A stretch of DNA of 64,000 nucleotides from Vibrio ishigakensis (GTDB taxonomy: Bacteria; Pseudomonadota; Gammaproteobacteria; Enterobacterales; Vibrionaceae). Below are positions 1 through 8,642 of the stretch, one piece after another (the first letter of the stretch is position 1; each line of letters opens with the position of its first letter). A program made the translations under genes and the position numbers. Location: the NCBI RefSeq assembly GCF_024347675.1, contig NZ_AP024882.1, forward strand, positions 620,001 through 684,000. Reading direction: 5' to 3'. Below the pieces are notes generated by a model. The model did not search any database, was not told where the DNA came from, and was given only the letters and a program-made list of their open reading frames with translations.

Positions 1-63
1 CTCACCACGGGTCACTATTTCTACCTCGCCACAACTGCAGGATGCTTTGCGTATTTTGGTCAT
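1..63 (-). CDS. GFA/CENP-V family protein, N-terminal fragment
   Basis: Only the first 21 codons are inside the window; the gene runs off the left edge. The visible peptide begins MTKIRKASCSCGEVEI and contains the CxCG motif that opens the zinc-binding GFA fold (the family once called glutathione-dependent formaldehyde-activating enzymes). A GGAGAT ribosome binding site lies about 7 bases upstream of the ATG. Family proteins are usually 120-160 residues. Most have no proven substrate, so only the fold family is assigned. It is transcribed away from csrB. Confidence 0.7.
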   Translation of the reverse strand, partial: MTKIRKASCSCGEVEIVTRGE

Positions 64-188
64 CGTTTATCTCCGAACTTTGTTACTGAAATCTTAGCGC
101 AAAGGCGTTTTGTTGCACCAAACTCGTGTTTAAATCTGCGACATATTCATTGGTAAGGTGAGATTTACGACCGTTTTGCCAGAGGCTT

Positions 189-206
189 TGTGAGAGATCT
201 CTTACA
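189..206. promoter_or_regulatory. VarA/GacA (UvrY) upstream activating box of csrB
   Basis: The 18-bp sequence TGTGAGAGATCTCTTACA matches the TGTAAG-N6-CTTACA box bound by the GacA/UvrY/VarA response regulators with one mismatch, and it is nearly palindromic. It lies roughly 150 bp upstream of the first GGA motifs of csrB, a spacing like that known for rsmZ and csrB genes. Apart from this box I see no gene between 64 and the csrB start; an AT-rich stretch at about 240-330 should hold the promoter. Confidence 0.8.
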
Positions 207-344
207 AATGCGTGAGAAAAGGGGCTTTTATTACTGGAATAAAACAGAATTCTTACTCTAAATTATTGTTATATATGGTTATTTTTTGTTTTTATCGATC
301 CCATAAATTATCTGAATGCCATACATCTATTGTTAGATCAGCAG

Positions 345-748
345 AAAAAGACGAAACTTTAGTTGTAGGCAGGAAGCCGAGGAAATGGATACCTCAGGAT
401 GAGGGACGATGACTAGGATAGTCATTGAAAAAGGACTTAGGACATTGTACGGATACATTAGTTACTAGGATGGTAGCTAGCAAAGGATCGCAATGGACAC
501 CTCTAGGATAGAGGAAAGGAACAACATCAGGATGATGTAAAGGATACCGCTCAAGGATATGAGTGAGCAGCACCAAAAAGGACATTGGTCAGCCGGGATA
601 AGGCGTTGGACACCGCTAGGAAGGCGAGAAAGGAATAAGCTTAGGATAAGCAGGCTATCAAGGATTAGATGCAAGGAGCACTTTTTAGTAGCCGGATTGC
701 TGCGAGTAAGACTATAACCCCGTCGGGCTTTCGCCCTTCGGGGTTTTT
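345..748 (+). ncRNA. csrB: CsrB regulatory RNA (CsrA sponge)
   Basis: The stretch carries about 27 GGA motifs, many of them AGGA in the loops of short perfect hairpins, for example CCTC-AGGAT-GAGG, GACT-AGGAT-AGTC, CCTCT-AGGAT-AGAGG and CATC-AGGAT-GATG. This is the signature of CsrB/RsmZ-type RNAs that titrate the translation regulator CsrA. The 3' part (GGAGCA, then GTAGCCGGATTGCTGCGA) resembles the end of E. coli csrB, and a strong terminator follows. The 5' end is an estimate: no clear -10/-35 pair is visible, and the start could lie 20-30 bases either way. It is activated through the VarA box upstream. Vibrios often have several CsrB copies; which one this is cannot be told here. Confidence 0.9.
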
Positions 749-752
749 CTTT
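716..752 (+). terminator. Rho-independent terminator of csrB
   Basis: AACCCCG pairs with CGGGGTT, enclosing an inner GGGC-TTTC-GCCC hairpin, and is followed by TTTTTCTTT. It defines the 3' end of csrB. Confidence 0.92.
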
Positions 753-957
753 ATCTGCTCTTGATAAAACCCTTCCCAGAGTCGCACCTTACTCTCCACC
801 ACATTTTGTCATCTTGATCGCGTTTCTTAGTTAAATCCGTTTCCTCATAACCGTTATTCATTGCAATTCATATGCTGAGTGGGAGCATAGTTTGTACAAG
901 CGAAAAGGCTTGCTGTATCTGATACAAGATTTGCGTAACTTAAGGGGGAAATTAGTT

Positions 958-1203
958 ATGAGTGTTCAGGGATGTATAGATTATCTTGCGTCGGTGAGAA
1001 ACCTAAAGTCGAAAGAGAGCGACAGTAAACAATCTCGAATGTTAGACGTTGACCACTATTTTGAAGAGAAACGCCTGCAGCGCTTGGAAGACGGTTTGTT
1101 TGAGAGTGAGAGTATCTATCTGATGGGTGCGAGCAACAAAGGAACTAACAATTCAAGCGTCTCGCTAGACCAGGGAATGGTGTTTAGAAGCAGCGACGAC
1201 TAG
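958..1203 (+). CDS. small hypothetical protein, 81 aa
   Basis: The ATG at 958 follows a purine-rich GGGGGAAA site and opens an 81-residue hydrophilic protein beginning MSVQGCIDYLASVRNLKSK. An in-frame TTG at 892 would add 22 residues but has no ribosome binding site. The protein is rich in Ser, Glu and Asp and shows no signal peptide, membrane segment or motif that I recognise. It sits alone between csrB and the convergent mscS-type gene. Its coding status rests on the ribosome binding site and reading-frame length only. Confidence 0.5.
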   Translation: MSVQGCIDYLASVRNLKSKESDSKQSRMLDVDHYFEEKRLQRLEDGLFESESIYLMGASNKGTNNSSVSLDQGMVFRSSDD

Positions 1204-1215
1204 AAAAGTTTCATT

Positions 1216-1249
1216 AAAAATCCCGGAGCATGTCGGCACACTCCGGGAT
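1216..1249 (-). terminator. terminator of the MscS-family gene
   Basis: ATCCCGGAG and CTCCGGGAT form a 9-bp perfect stem around a 12-base loop. On the minus strand it is followed by TTTTT, so it ends the leftward mechanosensitive channel transcript, and it may also stop the small ORF read from the left. Confidence 0.8.
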
Positions 1250-1264
1250 GGTTTCTTGCGTCTA

Positions 1265-2902
1265 TTAAACGGAGTTTTTCAGCTCTGTCGTGATCTCTGC
1301 AGCACTGCCATTGACCACATTAAGATGAACATCTCGTTGTGGGAATGGGATGGTAATGCCTTTCGCGTCGAACTGACGTTTGATCTCTTCGGTGACATCC
1401 CAATAGGTATCCCAATAGTCGTCGGTCTTAACCCAAGGACGGACAATCAGGTCTACTGAAGATTCGTTTAGGGTATGAACACGCACGTTCGGTTCAGGCT
1501 TCTTCAGAACCATATCGTTCGCTTCAAGCACATCCATTGCAATTTTCTTCGCATAGTCGAAGTCGTCTTCGTAGGCGATACCAAATACCATATCCACACG
1601 GCGAACACGTTCAGCGGTCATGTTGTTGATCACATCACCCCAAATCTTATTGTTTGGAATGACTAGTGTTTGGTTATCTAGGGTTCGGATGGTGGTCGAT
1701 ACTAGGCTCATATGGCTCACAGTGCCTTGGATGCCAGCTACCTGAACCAAGTCTTTTACATCGAATGGACGGTAGATCAGTATCATCAAGCCAGATGCGA
1801 AGTTGGAGAGGGTATCTTGCAATGCAAAACCAATGATGACACCAGCGACACCGAAACCAGTAAGCAGTGGACCAAGGTTAATGCCCAGTTGTGATAGACC
1901 AATCAATAGGCCGATAAAGGTCACTGCCTTGGACGCGATAGAAATAAAGAAGTCCTGCATCAAGACGCTGAAATCCATCTTGGAGTGCGAGACACTCTTT
2001 TTGACCAGATTAGCGACTACCTTAGCCAGTGAACGTGTGATCCAAAGGATGACACAGAACACCAGTAGCTTAACTACTAGCGACGGTGTGCTGTCGAGCG
2101 CCCAGTCTTTAAATGAATCTATCCATTCACTCAAAAGCCCCCAAGCCACGTTTACATCCAGTACATCGGCATTGATATCACCCGTCATCGCAAACAGTGT
2201 TTGCTTGTAGTCGGTAACATCTAGGCCATATTTCTCCATCAGACTAACAGTGTTGTTCAGACTCGCGAGGAGGAACTTTTGAAGCTGAACCAAAGCGATG
2301 GTTTGTTTGGTCACGTTGCCTTTGTCTTCTTCAGCAGTGAAGTTGAGGCGCTCATCTAGGGCTTTTTTACGTGAATCTAAATAGATAGCGATGTCGTATA
2401 ATTGTTCACCACGGGTAGCTAGGTCTTGTTTAAATTGAGTCTCGTCAATCTCAATTCCCAAGCTTTTAGCCCAATCCAAGGTCGTAGAAAGCTCGTTGTA
2501 ATAAACATCTACCGTGCTGAGTCTCTGCTGTGCTAAGAACTGGAGTTCTGCTTTATCCGCAGCTTCTGCCCTACGTGAATCTTCAAATAACTGCGCTGAC
2601 TTTATCTCTGAAAAATCGATGAGTGCTTGCAGGAGCGTGGCTTGCTCAGTCACCAAAAGCTTTAGCTTCTCTGGGTCAGATTTAGCACTGATTTCTGCTC
2701 CAATCTGCTCTCGCAGCACGCTGTTCTTACGACGTAAAACGTCTTCAAGGAAAAGGCTTTCTTCTTTCTCTGAGGCCTTCACCTTCTTGACTTGAGCAGA
2801 AATTGCAGTCTGCTGTTTTATTAGATGATCGATATCGGCGGCGTGCGCCAGACCGATACAAAGTGGAAGCAGTATCGCTAGCAGGAGTCTACCTAGTTTC
2901 AT
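1265..2902 (-). CDS. MscS-family mechanosensitive ion channel, 545 aa
   Basis: Inner-membrane channel that releases solutes on hypo-osmotic shock. Residues 1-21 are a signal peptide ending AHA. Residues about 25-230 are a charged, helix-rich periplasmic region with likely coiled coil. Three membrane segments follow: near 275-295, 318-340, and the pore helix around 348-375 rich in Gly/Ala (GFGVAGVIIGFALQDTLSNF). The soluble beta and alpha/beta MscS domains then run to the end. At 545 residues it is larger than E. coli MscS (286) and smaller than MscK, resembling the mid-sized channels with a periplasmic extension. The start has AGAGAT upstream. It appears monocistronic with its own terminator. 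Confidence 0.9.
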   Translation of the reverse strand: MKLGRLLLAILLPLCIGLAHAADIDHLIKQQTAISAQVKKVKASEKEESLFLEDVLRRKNSVLREQIGAEISAKSDPEKLKLLVTEQATLLQALIDFSEIKSAQLFEDSRRAEAADKAELQFLAQQRLSTVDVYYNELSTTLDWAKSLGIEIDETQFKQDLATRGEQLYDIAIYLDSRKKALDERLNFTAEEDKGNVTKQTIALVQLQKFLLASLNNTVSLMEKYGLDVTDYKQTLFAMTGDINADVLDVNVAWGLLSEWIDSFKDWALDSTPSLVVKLLVFCVILWITRSLAKVVANLVKKSVSHSKMDFSVLMQDFFISIASKAVTFIGLLIGLSQLGINLGPLLTGFGVAGVIIGFALQDTLSNFASGLMILIYRPFDVKDLVQVAGIQGTVSHMSLVSTTIRTLDNQTLVIPNNKIWGDVINNMTAERVRRVDMVFGIAYEDDFDYAKKIAMDVLEANDMVLKKPEPNVRVHTLNESSVDLIVRPWVKTDDYWDTYWDVTEEIKRQFDAKGITIPFPQRDVHLNVVNGSAAEITTELKNSV

Positions 2903-3290
2903 GCTCGTATCTCTTTGAATTTATGTGAAAAAATAGATGCCGAGTTGGCTAGCATGAGTATAGGAAACAAAGTTCGGTTTTGCTGACAGATGATTGTCAG
3001 GAAAATTTGGCGAACAAAGAAACGGCGGATTCCTTGAACAATATTTATTCTAAACTAGCATTTATTAACATAAAAATAACATTAAGTGATGTCAGTCCGT
3101 TGTCGGCATTAAGCATTTGGGTTGCGCATATCTGACGCCTCTGCTGTAGCAGAATCGGGTTCAGTTATGTTTTGAAGCTAAGCATAGAGGCTTAGCACAA
3201 TGCATCAGTCGTCCTGAGCTTGGTCCTGACTCCCAATTGAGTCAGCTTCCTGGCCTCAAACCATGGCTCACCAGGAGGGTGAAACGCCAA
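2903..3290 (+). promoter_or_regulatory. promoter and leader region of the cox operon
   Basis: This 388-bp gap holds AT-rich sequence at about 3040-3090 that could carry promoters for both divergent genes, though no consensus pair stands out. Near the coxB start lies a perfect hairpin, CTGACTC (3226-3232) with GAGTCAG (3239-3245). It is followed by TCCTGG (3248-3253), which is complementary to CCAGGA (3271-3276) inside the AGGAGGG ribosome binding site. The leader could therefore occlude its own ribosome binding site. No ORF is supported here. Confidence 0.5.
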
Positions 3291-4445
3291 ATGAGAGACC
3301 ACATCAAATCGCTCGTATCGATAGCGCCTCTAGGCGCGTGCGCTCTTGCGGGCGCTGCACATGCTCAAACAGAGCCCTCTTACAACATGACAAAAGGTGT
3401 TACCGAGATTAGCGGTAAGGTCTATGACCTGCACATGCTCATCTTCTACATCTGTGTCGCGATCGCCGTGGTGGTGTTTGGGGTAATGTTTTACTCCATT
3501 TACGCCCACAGGAAATCCAAGGGCGCGGTTGCCGCCAACTTCCACGAAAGTACCAAGGTCGAGATTATCTGGACCGTCATCCCTATCTTGATTCTGGTGG
3601 CAATGGCGATCCCCGCCACCAAGACCTTGATTGAGATGGAAGACACCAGTGAATCAGAACTTACGGTCAAAATCACCGGCTCACAGTGGAAGTGGCACTA
3701 CAGCTACTTCGACCATGATGTTGAGTTTTTTAGTTACCTCTCCACCTCCAATGAACAGATCGAAGGCACAGACGAGAAAGGGGAAAACTACCTGCTTGAG
3801 GTAGACAATCCGCTCGTTCTGCCAATCGGCAAGAAGATTCGATTCTTGATGACCGCAGACGATGTTATCCACTCTTGGTGGGTGCCTGATTTTGCTGTGA
3901 AGAAAGATACTATCCCGGGCTTCATCAACGAAGCGTGGACCAAGATAGACAAGCCAGGCATTTATCGCGGTCAGTGCGCTGAATTGTGTGGTCGTAACCA
4001 CGGCTTCATGCCAATCGTAGTGCACGCAGTCGAGGCAGCGGAGTTCGATGATTGGATTGCGAACAAAGAAGCTGAGCTAGCAGAGCAGAAGCTCGCACAA
4101 GAGCAGGCTCTACAAACTACCCTGACTATGGATGAATTGATGGTGAAGGGTAAGGAAGTGTACGAAGGCCGCTGTGCGGTGTGTCACCAGAGCAATGGCT
4201 TGGGTGTGACGAATGTATTCCCTGCGATGAAAGACAGCCCTGTGGTGTTGGGTGATGTCAACAATCACATCGATATCATCGTCAACGGCGTCAGTGGCAC
4301 AGCGATGCAGGCGTTTGGCACTCAGTTAACTGCAGAAGAGATTGCGGCGGTTGTGACCTATGAGCGAAATGCTTGGGAGAACAACACCGGAGATGTGGTT
4401 CAGGCATCAGATGTGAACGCACAGATGGGCTCGCAAGGGGAATAG
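3291..4445 (+). CDS. coxB: cytochrome c oxidase subunit II with fused cytochrome c domain
   Basis: Subunit II of an aa3-type oxidase; it takes electrons from cytochrome c through the CuA centre. The ATG at 3291 gives a signal peptide ending AHA (residue 25), two membrane helices (about 45-70 and 85-105), then a cupredoxin domain with CuA ligands H194, C229, E231, C233, H237 and M240. A C-terminal class I cytochrome c domain follows with C295xxC298-H299, making this the caa3-like form. The AGGAGGG site ends 11 bases before this ATG. An in-frame TTG at 3237 lies inside a hairpin and was not chosen. First gene of the cox operon; coxA follows 15 bases later. Confidence 0.93.
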   Translation: MRDHIKSLVSIAPLGACALAGAAHAQTEPSYNMTKGVTEISGKVYDLHMLIFYICVAIAVVVFGVMFYSIYAHRKSKGAVAANFHESTKVEIIWTVIPILILVAMAIPATKTLIEMEDTSESELTVKITGSQWKWHYSYFDHDVEFFSYLSTSNEQIEGTDEKGENYLLEVDNPLVLPIGKKIRFLMTADDVIHSWWVPDFAVKKDTIPGFINEAWTKIDKPGIYRGQCAELCGRNHGFMPIVVHAVEAAEFDDWIANKEAELAEQKLAQEQALQTTLTMDELMVKGKEVYEGRCAVCHQSNGLGVTNVFPAMKDSPVVLGDVNNHIDIIVNGVSGTAMQAFGTQLTAEEIAAVVTYERNAWENNTGDVVQASDVNAQMGSQGE

Positions 4446-4460
4446 AGGAAGGGCGAAACT

Positions 4461-6089
4461 ATGAAAGAGTACGATAAAACCTCTACTTACGAGAGCACTG
4501 CGGTCGATGACACCCATGTAGGGGGCGGTGCAGATCATGACGATCATGGGCCTGCCAAAGGGATCGCTCGCTGGATCTATTCCACTAACCACAAAGACAT
4601 AGGCACTTTGTATCTGTGGTTCAGTTTAATCATGTTCTTCACCGGTGGCGCTATGGCCATGGTGATACGAGCTGAGCTGTTTCAACCAGGCCTGCAATTA
4701 GTCGACCCTCAGTTTTTCAACCAGATGACTACAGTCCACGGTTTGATCATGGTATTTGGTGCTGTGATGCCCGCCTTTACCGGCCTTGCCAACTGGATGA
4801 TCCCTATGATGATAGGAGCGCCGGATATGGCGCTTCCACGGATGAACAACCTTAGCTTCTGGATCTTACCGTTTGCCTTCTTGATTCTACTGAGTTCGCT
4901 GTTTATGCCGGGCGGTGGTCCTGACTTCGGTTGGACCTTCTACGCACCGCTTTCCACCACCTATGGCCCTGACAGTACCGCTCTGTTTGTATTCTCGGTG
5001 CACATCATGGGTATCAGCTCCATCATGGGTGCCATCAACGTTATCGTAACCATCTTCAATATGCGTGCCCCTGGCATGACCTGGATGAAGATGCCTCTAT
5101 TCGTTTGGACTTGGTTGATCACCGCTTTCTTGTTGATTGCGGTAATGCCAGTATTGGCTGGTGCAGTAACCATGGTGCTCACCGACAAGTACTTTGGAAC
5201 TAGCTTCTTTGATGCGGCTGGTGGCGGCGATCCTGTGATGTTCCAACACATCTTCTGGTTCTTCGGACACCCAGAGGTGTACATCATGATTCTGCCATCC
5301 TTTGGCATCATCTCAGCTATCGTTCCAGCGTTCAGTGGTAAGAAGCTCTTTGGTTACCACTCTATGGTGTACGCAACCTGCTCCATCGCGCTGTTGTCGT
5401 TTTTGGTTTGGGCGCACCACATGTTCACCACGGGGATGCCGGTGTTTGCCGAGATATTCTTTATGTACTGCACCATGTTGATAGCCGTGCCGACAGGGGT
5501 GAAGGTGTTTAACTGGGTGGCGACCATGTGGCGAGGGGCATTAACCTTTGAAACCCCTATGCTATTTGCTATCGCCTTTATTGTGCTCTTCACCATTGGT
5601 GGCTTCTCTGGTTTGATGCTGGCGATAGTCCCGGCCGATTTCCAGTACCATGATACCTATTTTGTGGTGGCTCACTTCCACTATGTATTAGTGTCCGGAG
5701 CCGTGTTCTCCATTATGGCGGCCGCCTATTATTGGCTTCCTAAATGGACTGGCAATATGTATGACCACAAGCTTAGTCTGTGGCACTTCTGGACCTCAAT
5801 CATCTCAGTAAATCTATTGTTCTTCCCGATGCATTTCCTAGGTCTTGCGGGCATGCCAAGACGTATCCCTGATTACGCTATCCAGTTTGCTGATGTGAAT
5901 CAGATCGTTTCTATCGGTGGCTTTGCCTTCGGTCTGTCACAGCTTCTGTTCCTCTGGGTAGTGGTGAAATGTATTCGCGGTGGTGAGAAGGCTAAAGCTA
6001 AGCCTTGGGAGCGCGCGGAGGGTCTCGAGTGGACGGTGCCAAGCCCTGCGCCACACCACACCTTTAGCGTACCGCCAAAAGTGGAGTAG
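4461..6089 (+). CDS. coxA: cytochrome c oxidase subunit I
   Basis: Catalytic heme-copper subunit that reduces oxygen to water and pumps protons. The 542-residue protein has about 12 membrane helices, the HPEVYI motif (CuB His and crosslinked Tyr), a following HH pair (WAHHMF), and a late HFHYVL pair for the heme ligands, so it belongs to the A-type oxidases. The first about 35 residues form a polar, His/Asp-rich tail. The ATG is preceded by GAGGAAGGG. It is co-directional with coxB, and ctaG starts 5 bases after its stop. Confidence 0.97.
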   Translation: MKEYDKTSTYESTAVDDTHVGGGADHDDHGPAKGIARWIYSTNHKDIGTLYLWFSLIMFFTGGAMAMVIRAELFQPGLQLVDPQFFNQMTTVHGLIMVFGAVMPAFTGLANWMIPMMIGAPDMALPRMNNLSFWILPFAFLILLSSLFMPGGGPDFGWTFYAPLSTTYGPDSTALFVFSVHIMGISSIMGAINVIVTIFNMRAPGMTWMKMPLFVWTWLITAFLLIAVMPVLAGAVTMVLTDKYFGTSFFDAAGGGDPVMFQHIFWFFGHPEVYIMILPSFGIISAIVPAFSGKKLFGYHSMVYATCSIALLSFLVWAHHMFTTGMPVFAEIFFMYCTMLIAVPTGVKVFNWVATMWRGALTFETPMLFAIAFIVLFTIGGFSGLMLAIVPADFQYHDTYFVVAHFHYVLVSGAVFSIMAAAYYWLPKWTGNMYDHKLSLWHFWTSIISVNLLFFPMHFLGLAGMPRRIPDYAIQFADVNQIVSIGGFAFGLSQLLFLWVVVKCIRGGEKAKAKPWERAEGLEWTVPSPAPHHTFSVPPKVE

Positions 6090-6094
6090 TAGTT

Positions 6095-6703
6095 ATGGCT
6101 AAATCCATGTCGAACAAGAAGTTAACCCTAGTGCTATGTGGCGCTACTCTGGCTATGTTTGGCTTTGGATTTGCCTTGGTCCCTTTGTACGACATCCTAT
6201 GCGAACAGCTAGGTATCAATGGCAAGACCTCAACAGAGGCTGCTGTCGCGCCTGAGACCATGCAGGTGGACACCAGTCGCACCATTAAAGTCGAGTTTAT
6301 CTCGCATATCTCTAAGGGCTTACCTCTTTCATTCGAACCTGAAAAGCGAGTGATGAAGGTTCACCCTGGGCAGGTGATTCGCACGGCCTACTTCGCGACT
6401 AACAAATCCGGTAATTCTATGGTGGCGCAGGCAGTACCATCTGTGTCCCCAGGTTTAGGTGCGACACACTTCAATAAGATTGAATGCTTCTGCTTTAATC
6501 ATCAGCCTTTAGAAGGACGAGAGAAAGCTGAGCTACCTTTGATATTTTACGTGGAGCATGACCTTCCAGAGTCAATCCACACTTTGACTCTTTCCTACAC
6601 CCTTTACGATATTTCCCCTGAGCTTGCTTCTACGGCGTCGATTTCCAATGAGATTGTGAAGCCCTCTGTCAATGCGGATGACACACTAGGAGACACCTTA
6701 TGA
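6095..6703 (+). CDS. ctaG: cytochrome c oxidase assembly protein CtaG/Cox11
   Basis: Membrane-anchored copper chaperone that delivers CuB to subunit I. The 202 residues include one N-terminal membrane helix (about 10-30), the ending VPLYDILCEQLG typical of the family, and the copper-binding CFCF motif (IECFCFNHQPL) in the periplasmic Ig-like domain. Length fits the family. Its stop overlaps the coxC start in an ATGA junction, implying translational coupling. Confidence 0.95.
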   Translation: MAKSMSNKKLTLVLCGATLAMFGFGFALVPLYDILCEQLGINGKTSTEAAVAPETMQVDTSRTIKVEFISHISKGLPLSFEPEKRVMKVHPGQVIRTAYFATNKSGNSMVAQAVPSVSPGLGATHFNKIECFCFNHQPLEGREKAELPLIFYVEHDLPESIHTLTLSYTLYDISPELASTASISNEIVKPSVNADDTLGDTL

Positions 6704-7575
6704 GTAATAAGCATCAGGCTTACTACGTACCTGCTCAGAGTCACTGGCCCTTGGTCGGTGCTATCGCTCTGTTCTTCATTGCTGTTGGCGCAGGCCTAAC
6801 TGTACAGACTAAGGATACTGGTGGGATCCTTGGCCCTTGGGTGCTGGCGATTGGCATGGTCATTTTGTTGGTGATGCTAGCGGGCTGGTTTACCAACGTG
6901 GTGCAGGAGTCTTTGGCAGGTTATTACACAGACCAGATAGCACGCTCATTCAGACAGGGCATGAGTTGGTTTATCTTCTCCGAGGTGATGTTCTTCGGTG
7001 CCTTCTTCGGCGCACTCTTCTATGCGCGTATGTTCTCCGTACCTTGGCTAGGTGGTGCCGATAATAACGCCATGACCCACGAGGTGTTGTGGCCGACCTT
7101 TGAGGCATTCTGGCCACTGACCACCACCCCTGATGGAACCACTACCCAAGCCATGGGCTGGGAAGGTCTGCCACTTAAAAACACCATTATCCTGCTTATC
7201 TCATCCGTTACTCTGCATATGGCACACGTCAGCCTAGAGCAAAACAAGCGTATGGCGCTGATTGTGTGGCTCGAGATCACCATAGTGTTAGCCGCCTTCT
7301 TCCTTTACTACCAAGGCGTGGAATACATCCATGCCTATCAGGATATGGGACTGACCCTGCAATCGGGCATTTACGGTAACACTTTCTTCTTGCTCACTGG
7401 TTTCCATGGTTTGCATGTATTCCTCGGAACAACCGTGCTGGTGGTGTTGCTGTTCAGGATTGCGAAAGACCACTTTACGCCAAAAGACCATTTTGCCTTC
7501 CAAGCGGGCAGTTGGTATTGGCACTTTGTAGACGTGGTCTGGTTGTGTTTGTTTGTGTTTGTGTACGTGATTTAA
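6700..7575 (+). CDS. coxC: cytochrome c oxidase subunit III
   Basis: Structural subunit of the aa3 oxidase with seven membrane helices in 291 residues. Visible family marks are the SWFIFSEVMFFGAFF segment, GFHGLHVFLG with its conserved His/Glu environment, and the terminal WYWHFVDVVWLCLFVFVYV. A TAGGAGA ribosome binding site lies inside the end of ctaG. After its stop the coding strand switches, so the first operon segment probably ends near 7640. Confidence 0.96.
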   Translation: MSNKHQAYYVPAQSHWPLVGAIALFFIAVGAGLTVQTKDTGGILGPWVLAIGMVILLVMLAGWFTNVVQESLAGYYTDQIARSFRQGMSWFIFSEVMFFGAFFGALFYARMFSVPWLGGADNNAMTHEVLWPTFEAFWPLTTTPDGTTTQAMGWEGLPLKNTIILLISSVTLHMAHVSLEQNKRMALIVWLEITIVLAAFFLYYQGVEYIHAYQDMGLTLQSGIYGNTFFLLTGFHGLHVFLGTTVLVVLLFRIAKDHFTPKDHFAFQAGSWYWHFVDVVWLCLFVFVYVI

Positions 7576-7613
7576 AGCTATGTGGAGTGGGTGTTCAGTG
7601 AGATAAAAGGTGT

Positions 7614-7633
7614 CACTCGCATGGAAGCGAGTG
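7614..7633. other. hairpin after coxC
   Basis: CACTCGC and GCGAGTG form a 7-bp stem with a 6-base loop, 38 bases after the coxC stop. No run of T follows on either strand, so it may be a weak terminator or an mRNA-stabilising structure. Confidence 0.4.
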
Positions 7634-7696
7634 TCAAGCCTATAGGGATATATTCACGGCGTCCTTTTAGCTCGCGGAATACCCATCTAAGAAACA

Positions 7697-7912
7697 TCAA
7701 TAAGGACGAGGATTAGGAGTCACCCACCCAAGTTTAAGGGCAAGTATTAGAAACAAGATAACAGACGCAGAGAGCAAAACACGTCTGCCTAGATAGCGAG
7801 TCATGGGTTTCGACCCGTCTTCTTTCACCATGATGAACAGAGCCTTAGCGAGATTCACTAGGATAAAGAGCAGTAGTCCAATGATGATTAACTTAAAGAT
7901 GAATGGTGACAT
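7697..7912 (-). CDS. DUF2909-like twin-transmembrane protein
   Basis: A 71-residue protein with two hydrophobic helices (about 5-25 and 46-64) joined by a basic loop (KEDGSKPMTRYLGRR). Small proteins of this type (DUF2909 family, as far as I can recognise) occur beside cox genes in many gammaproteobacteria. It lies on the opposite strand to the rest of the cox block. The ATG chosen gives the minimal two-helix protein; the longer open frame upstream is antisense to the SURF1 gene. Its ATG overlaps the SURF1 ATG within one CATG. The function is unknown, possibly in oxidase assembly. Confidence 0.7.
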   Translation of the reverse strand: MSPFIFKLIIIGLLLFILVNLAKALFIMVKEDGSKPMTRYLGRRVLLSASVILFLILALKLGWVTPNPRPY

Positions 7913-8642
7913 GAGTGCCCCTGCGTTGATGGTGCGAGTGACCGTGACCCTATTAACTGTGGGAGTGTTTGTTCTGCTCGTCAAACTTGGATTTTGGCAA
8001 CTCTCCCGTGGTGAAGAAAAGCTAGGCTTTGAGGAAGATCTAAGTGCAAGAGATTCGATGGCTCCCCTCTCTTTGGAGCAGATTGAGAGTAAGGTTGGCA
8101 AAGAGGTATTAACTGGATACCCACTTAAAGCTAAGGTGGGGACAACCTCGAGCCCCCTCATTTATTGGGACAACGTGACCCATGAATCTCAGGTTGGATA
8201 TCGAGTGTTTCAGGTAATGAAAGTAGTGGTTGATGGAGAGCCCCAAGGCTTGTTGGTGGAGCTAGGTTTTATCAAAGGAGAAAGCTCCAGAGAAAGCGTG
8301 CCCAAGGTTGAAACAGTGTTAGACACGCAGGAAGTCACTGGAAGGGTATTCGAAAAAAGTCACAATCCGCTTAGTTCGGATCTGCTACCTGAGATGCTCG
8401 ATGGTGGTTTAAGAATCCAGAACCTTAACATGACGCAATTGAGTGCTTATCTTGACCTGCCAATCCTACCATTTGCACTACAACCAGAGATTAGTGAGTC
8501 GTCACTCCCCCTTATCTGGAAGCCTTATCCAATGACCTCAGAAAAGCATTTCGGGTATGCCTTTCAGTGGTTCTCTATGGCGGGTGTCTATGCCCTGCTG
8601 GTGGTACTCATTGTTGTAAGAAGGAAACTACATGCAAGCTAG
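7911..8642 (+). CDS. SURF1-family cytochrome oxidase biogenesis protein
   Basis: SURF1 (Shy1) proteins help insert heme a into subunit I. This 243-residue form has an N-terminal membrane helix (about 7-28) ending in the family motif GFWQLSRGEEK, a periplasmic domain, and a second helix near the C-terminus after HFGYAFQWFSMA, matching the family's YAxQWF signature. The start is uncertain: ATG codons at 7896, 7911 and 7929 are all in frame and none has a strong ribosome binding site. The stop overlaps the next gene by 11 bases. Confidence 0.85.
   Translation: MSAPALMVRVTVTLLTVGVFVLLVKLGFWQLSRGEEKLGFEEDLSARDSMAPLSLEQIESKVGKEVLTGYPLKAKVGTTSSPLIYWDNVTHESQVGYRVFQVMKVVVDGEPQGLLVELGFIKGESSRESVPKVETVLDTQEVTGRVFEKSHNPLSSDLLPEMLDGGLRIQNLNMTQLSAYLDLPILPFALQPEISESSLPLIWKPYPMTSEKHFGYAFQWFSMAGVYALLVVLIVVRRKLHAS

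Noticed and set aside
212..412. 66-codon rightward ORF and two leftward ORFs over 212-674
   Set aside because: They overlap the csrB RNA and its promoter; the GGA-rich hairpins explain the sequence and no ribosome binding site is present.
3237..3290. TTG start extending coxB by 18 residues
   Set aside because: The TTG lies in a hairpin loop, has no ribosome binding site, and the ATG at 3291 gives a proper signal peptide with AGGAGGG upstream.
7913..8161. Long N-terminal extension of the DUF2909-like gene across SURF1
   Set aside because: The extension is antisense to the SURF1 coding sequence, Ser-rich and unlike the two-helix family; the internal ATG gives the expected length.
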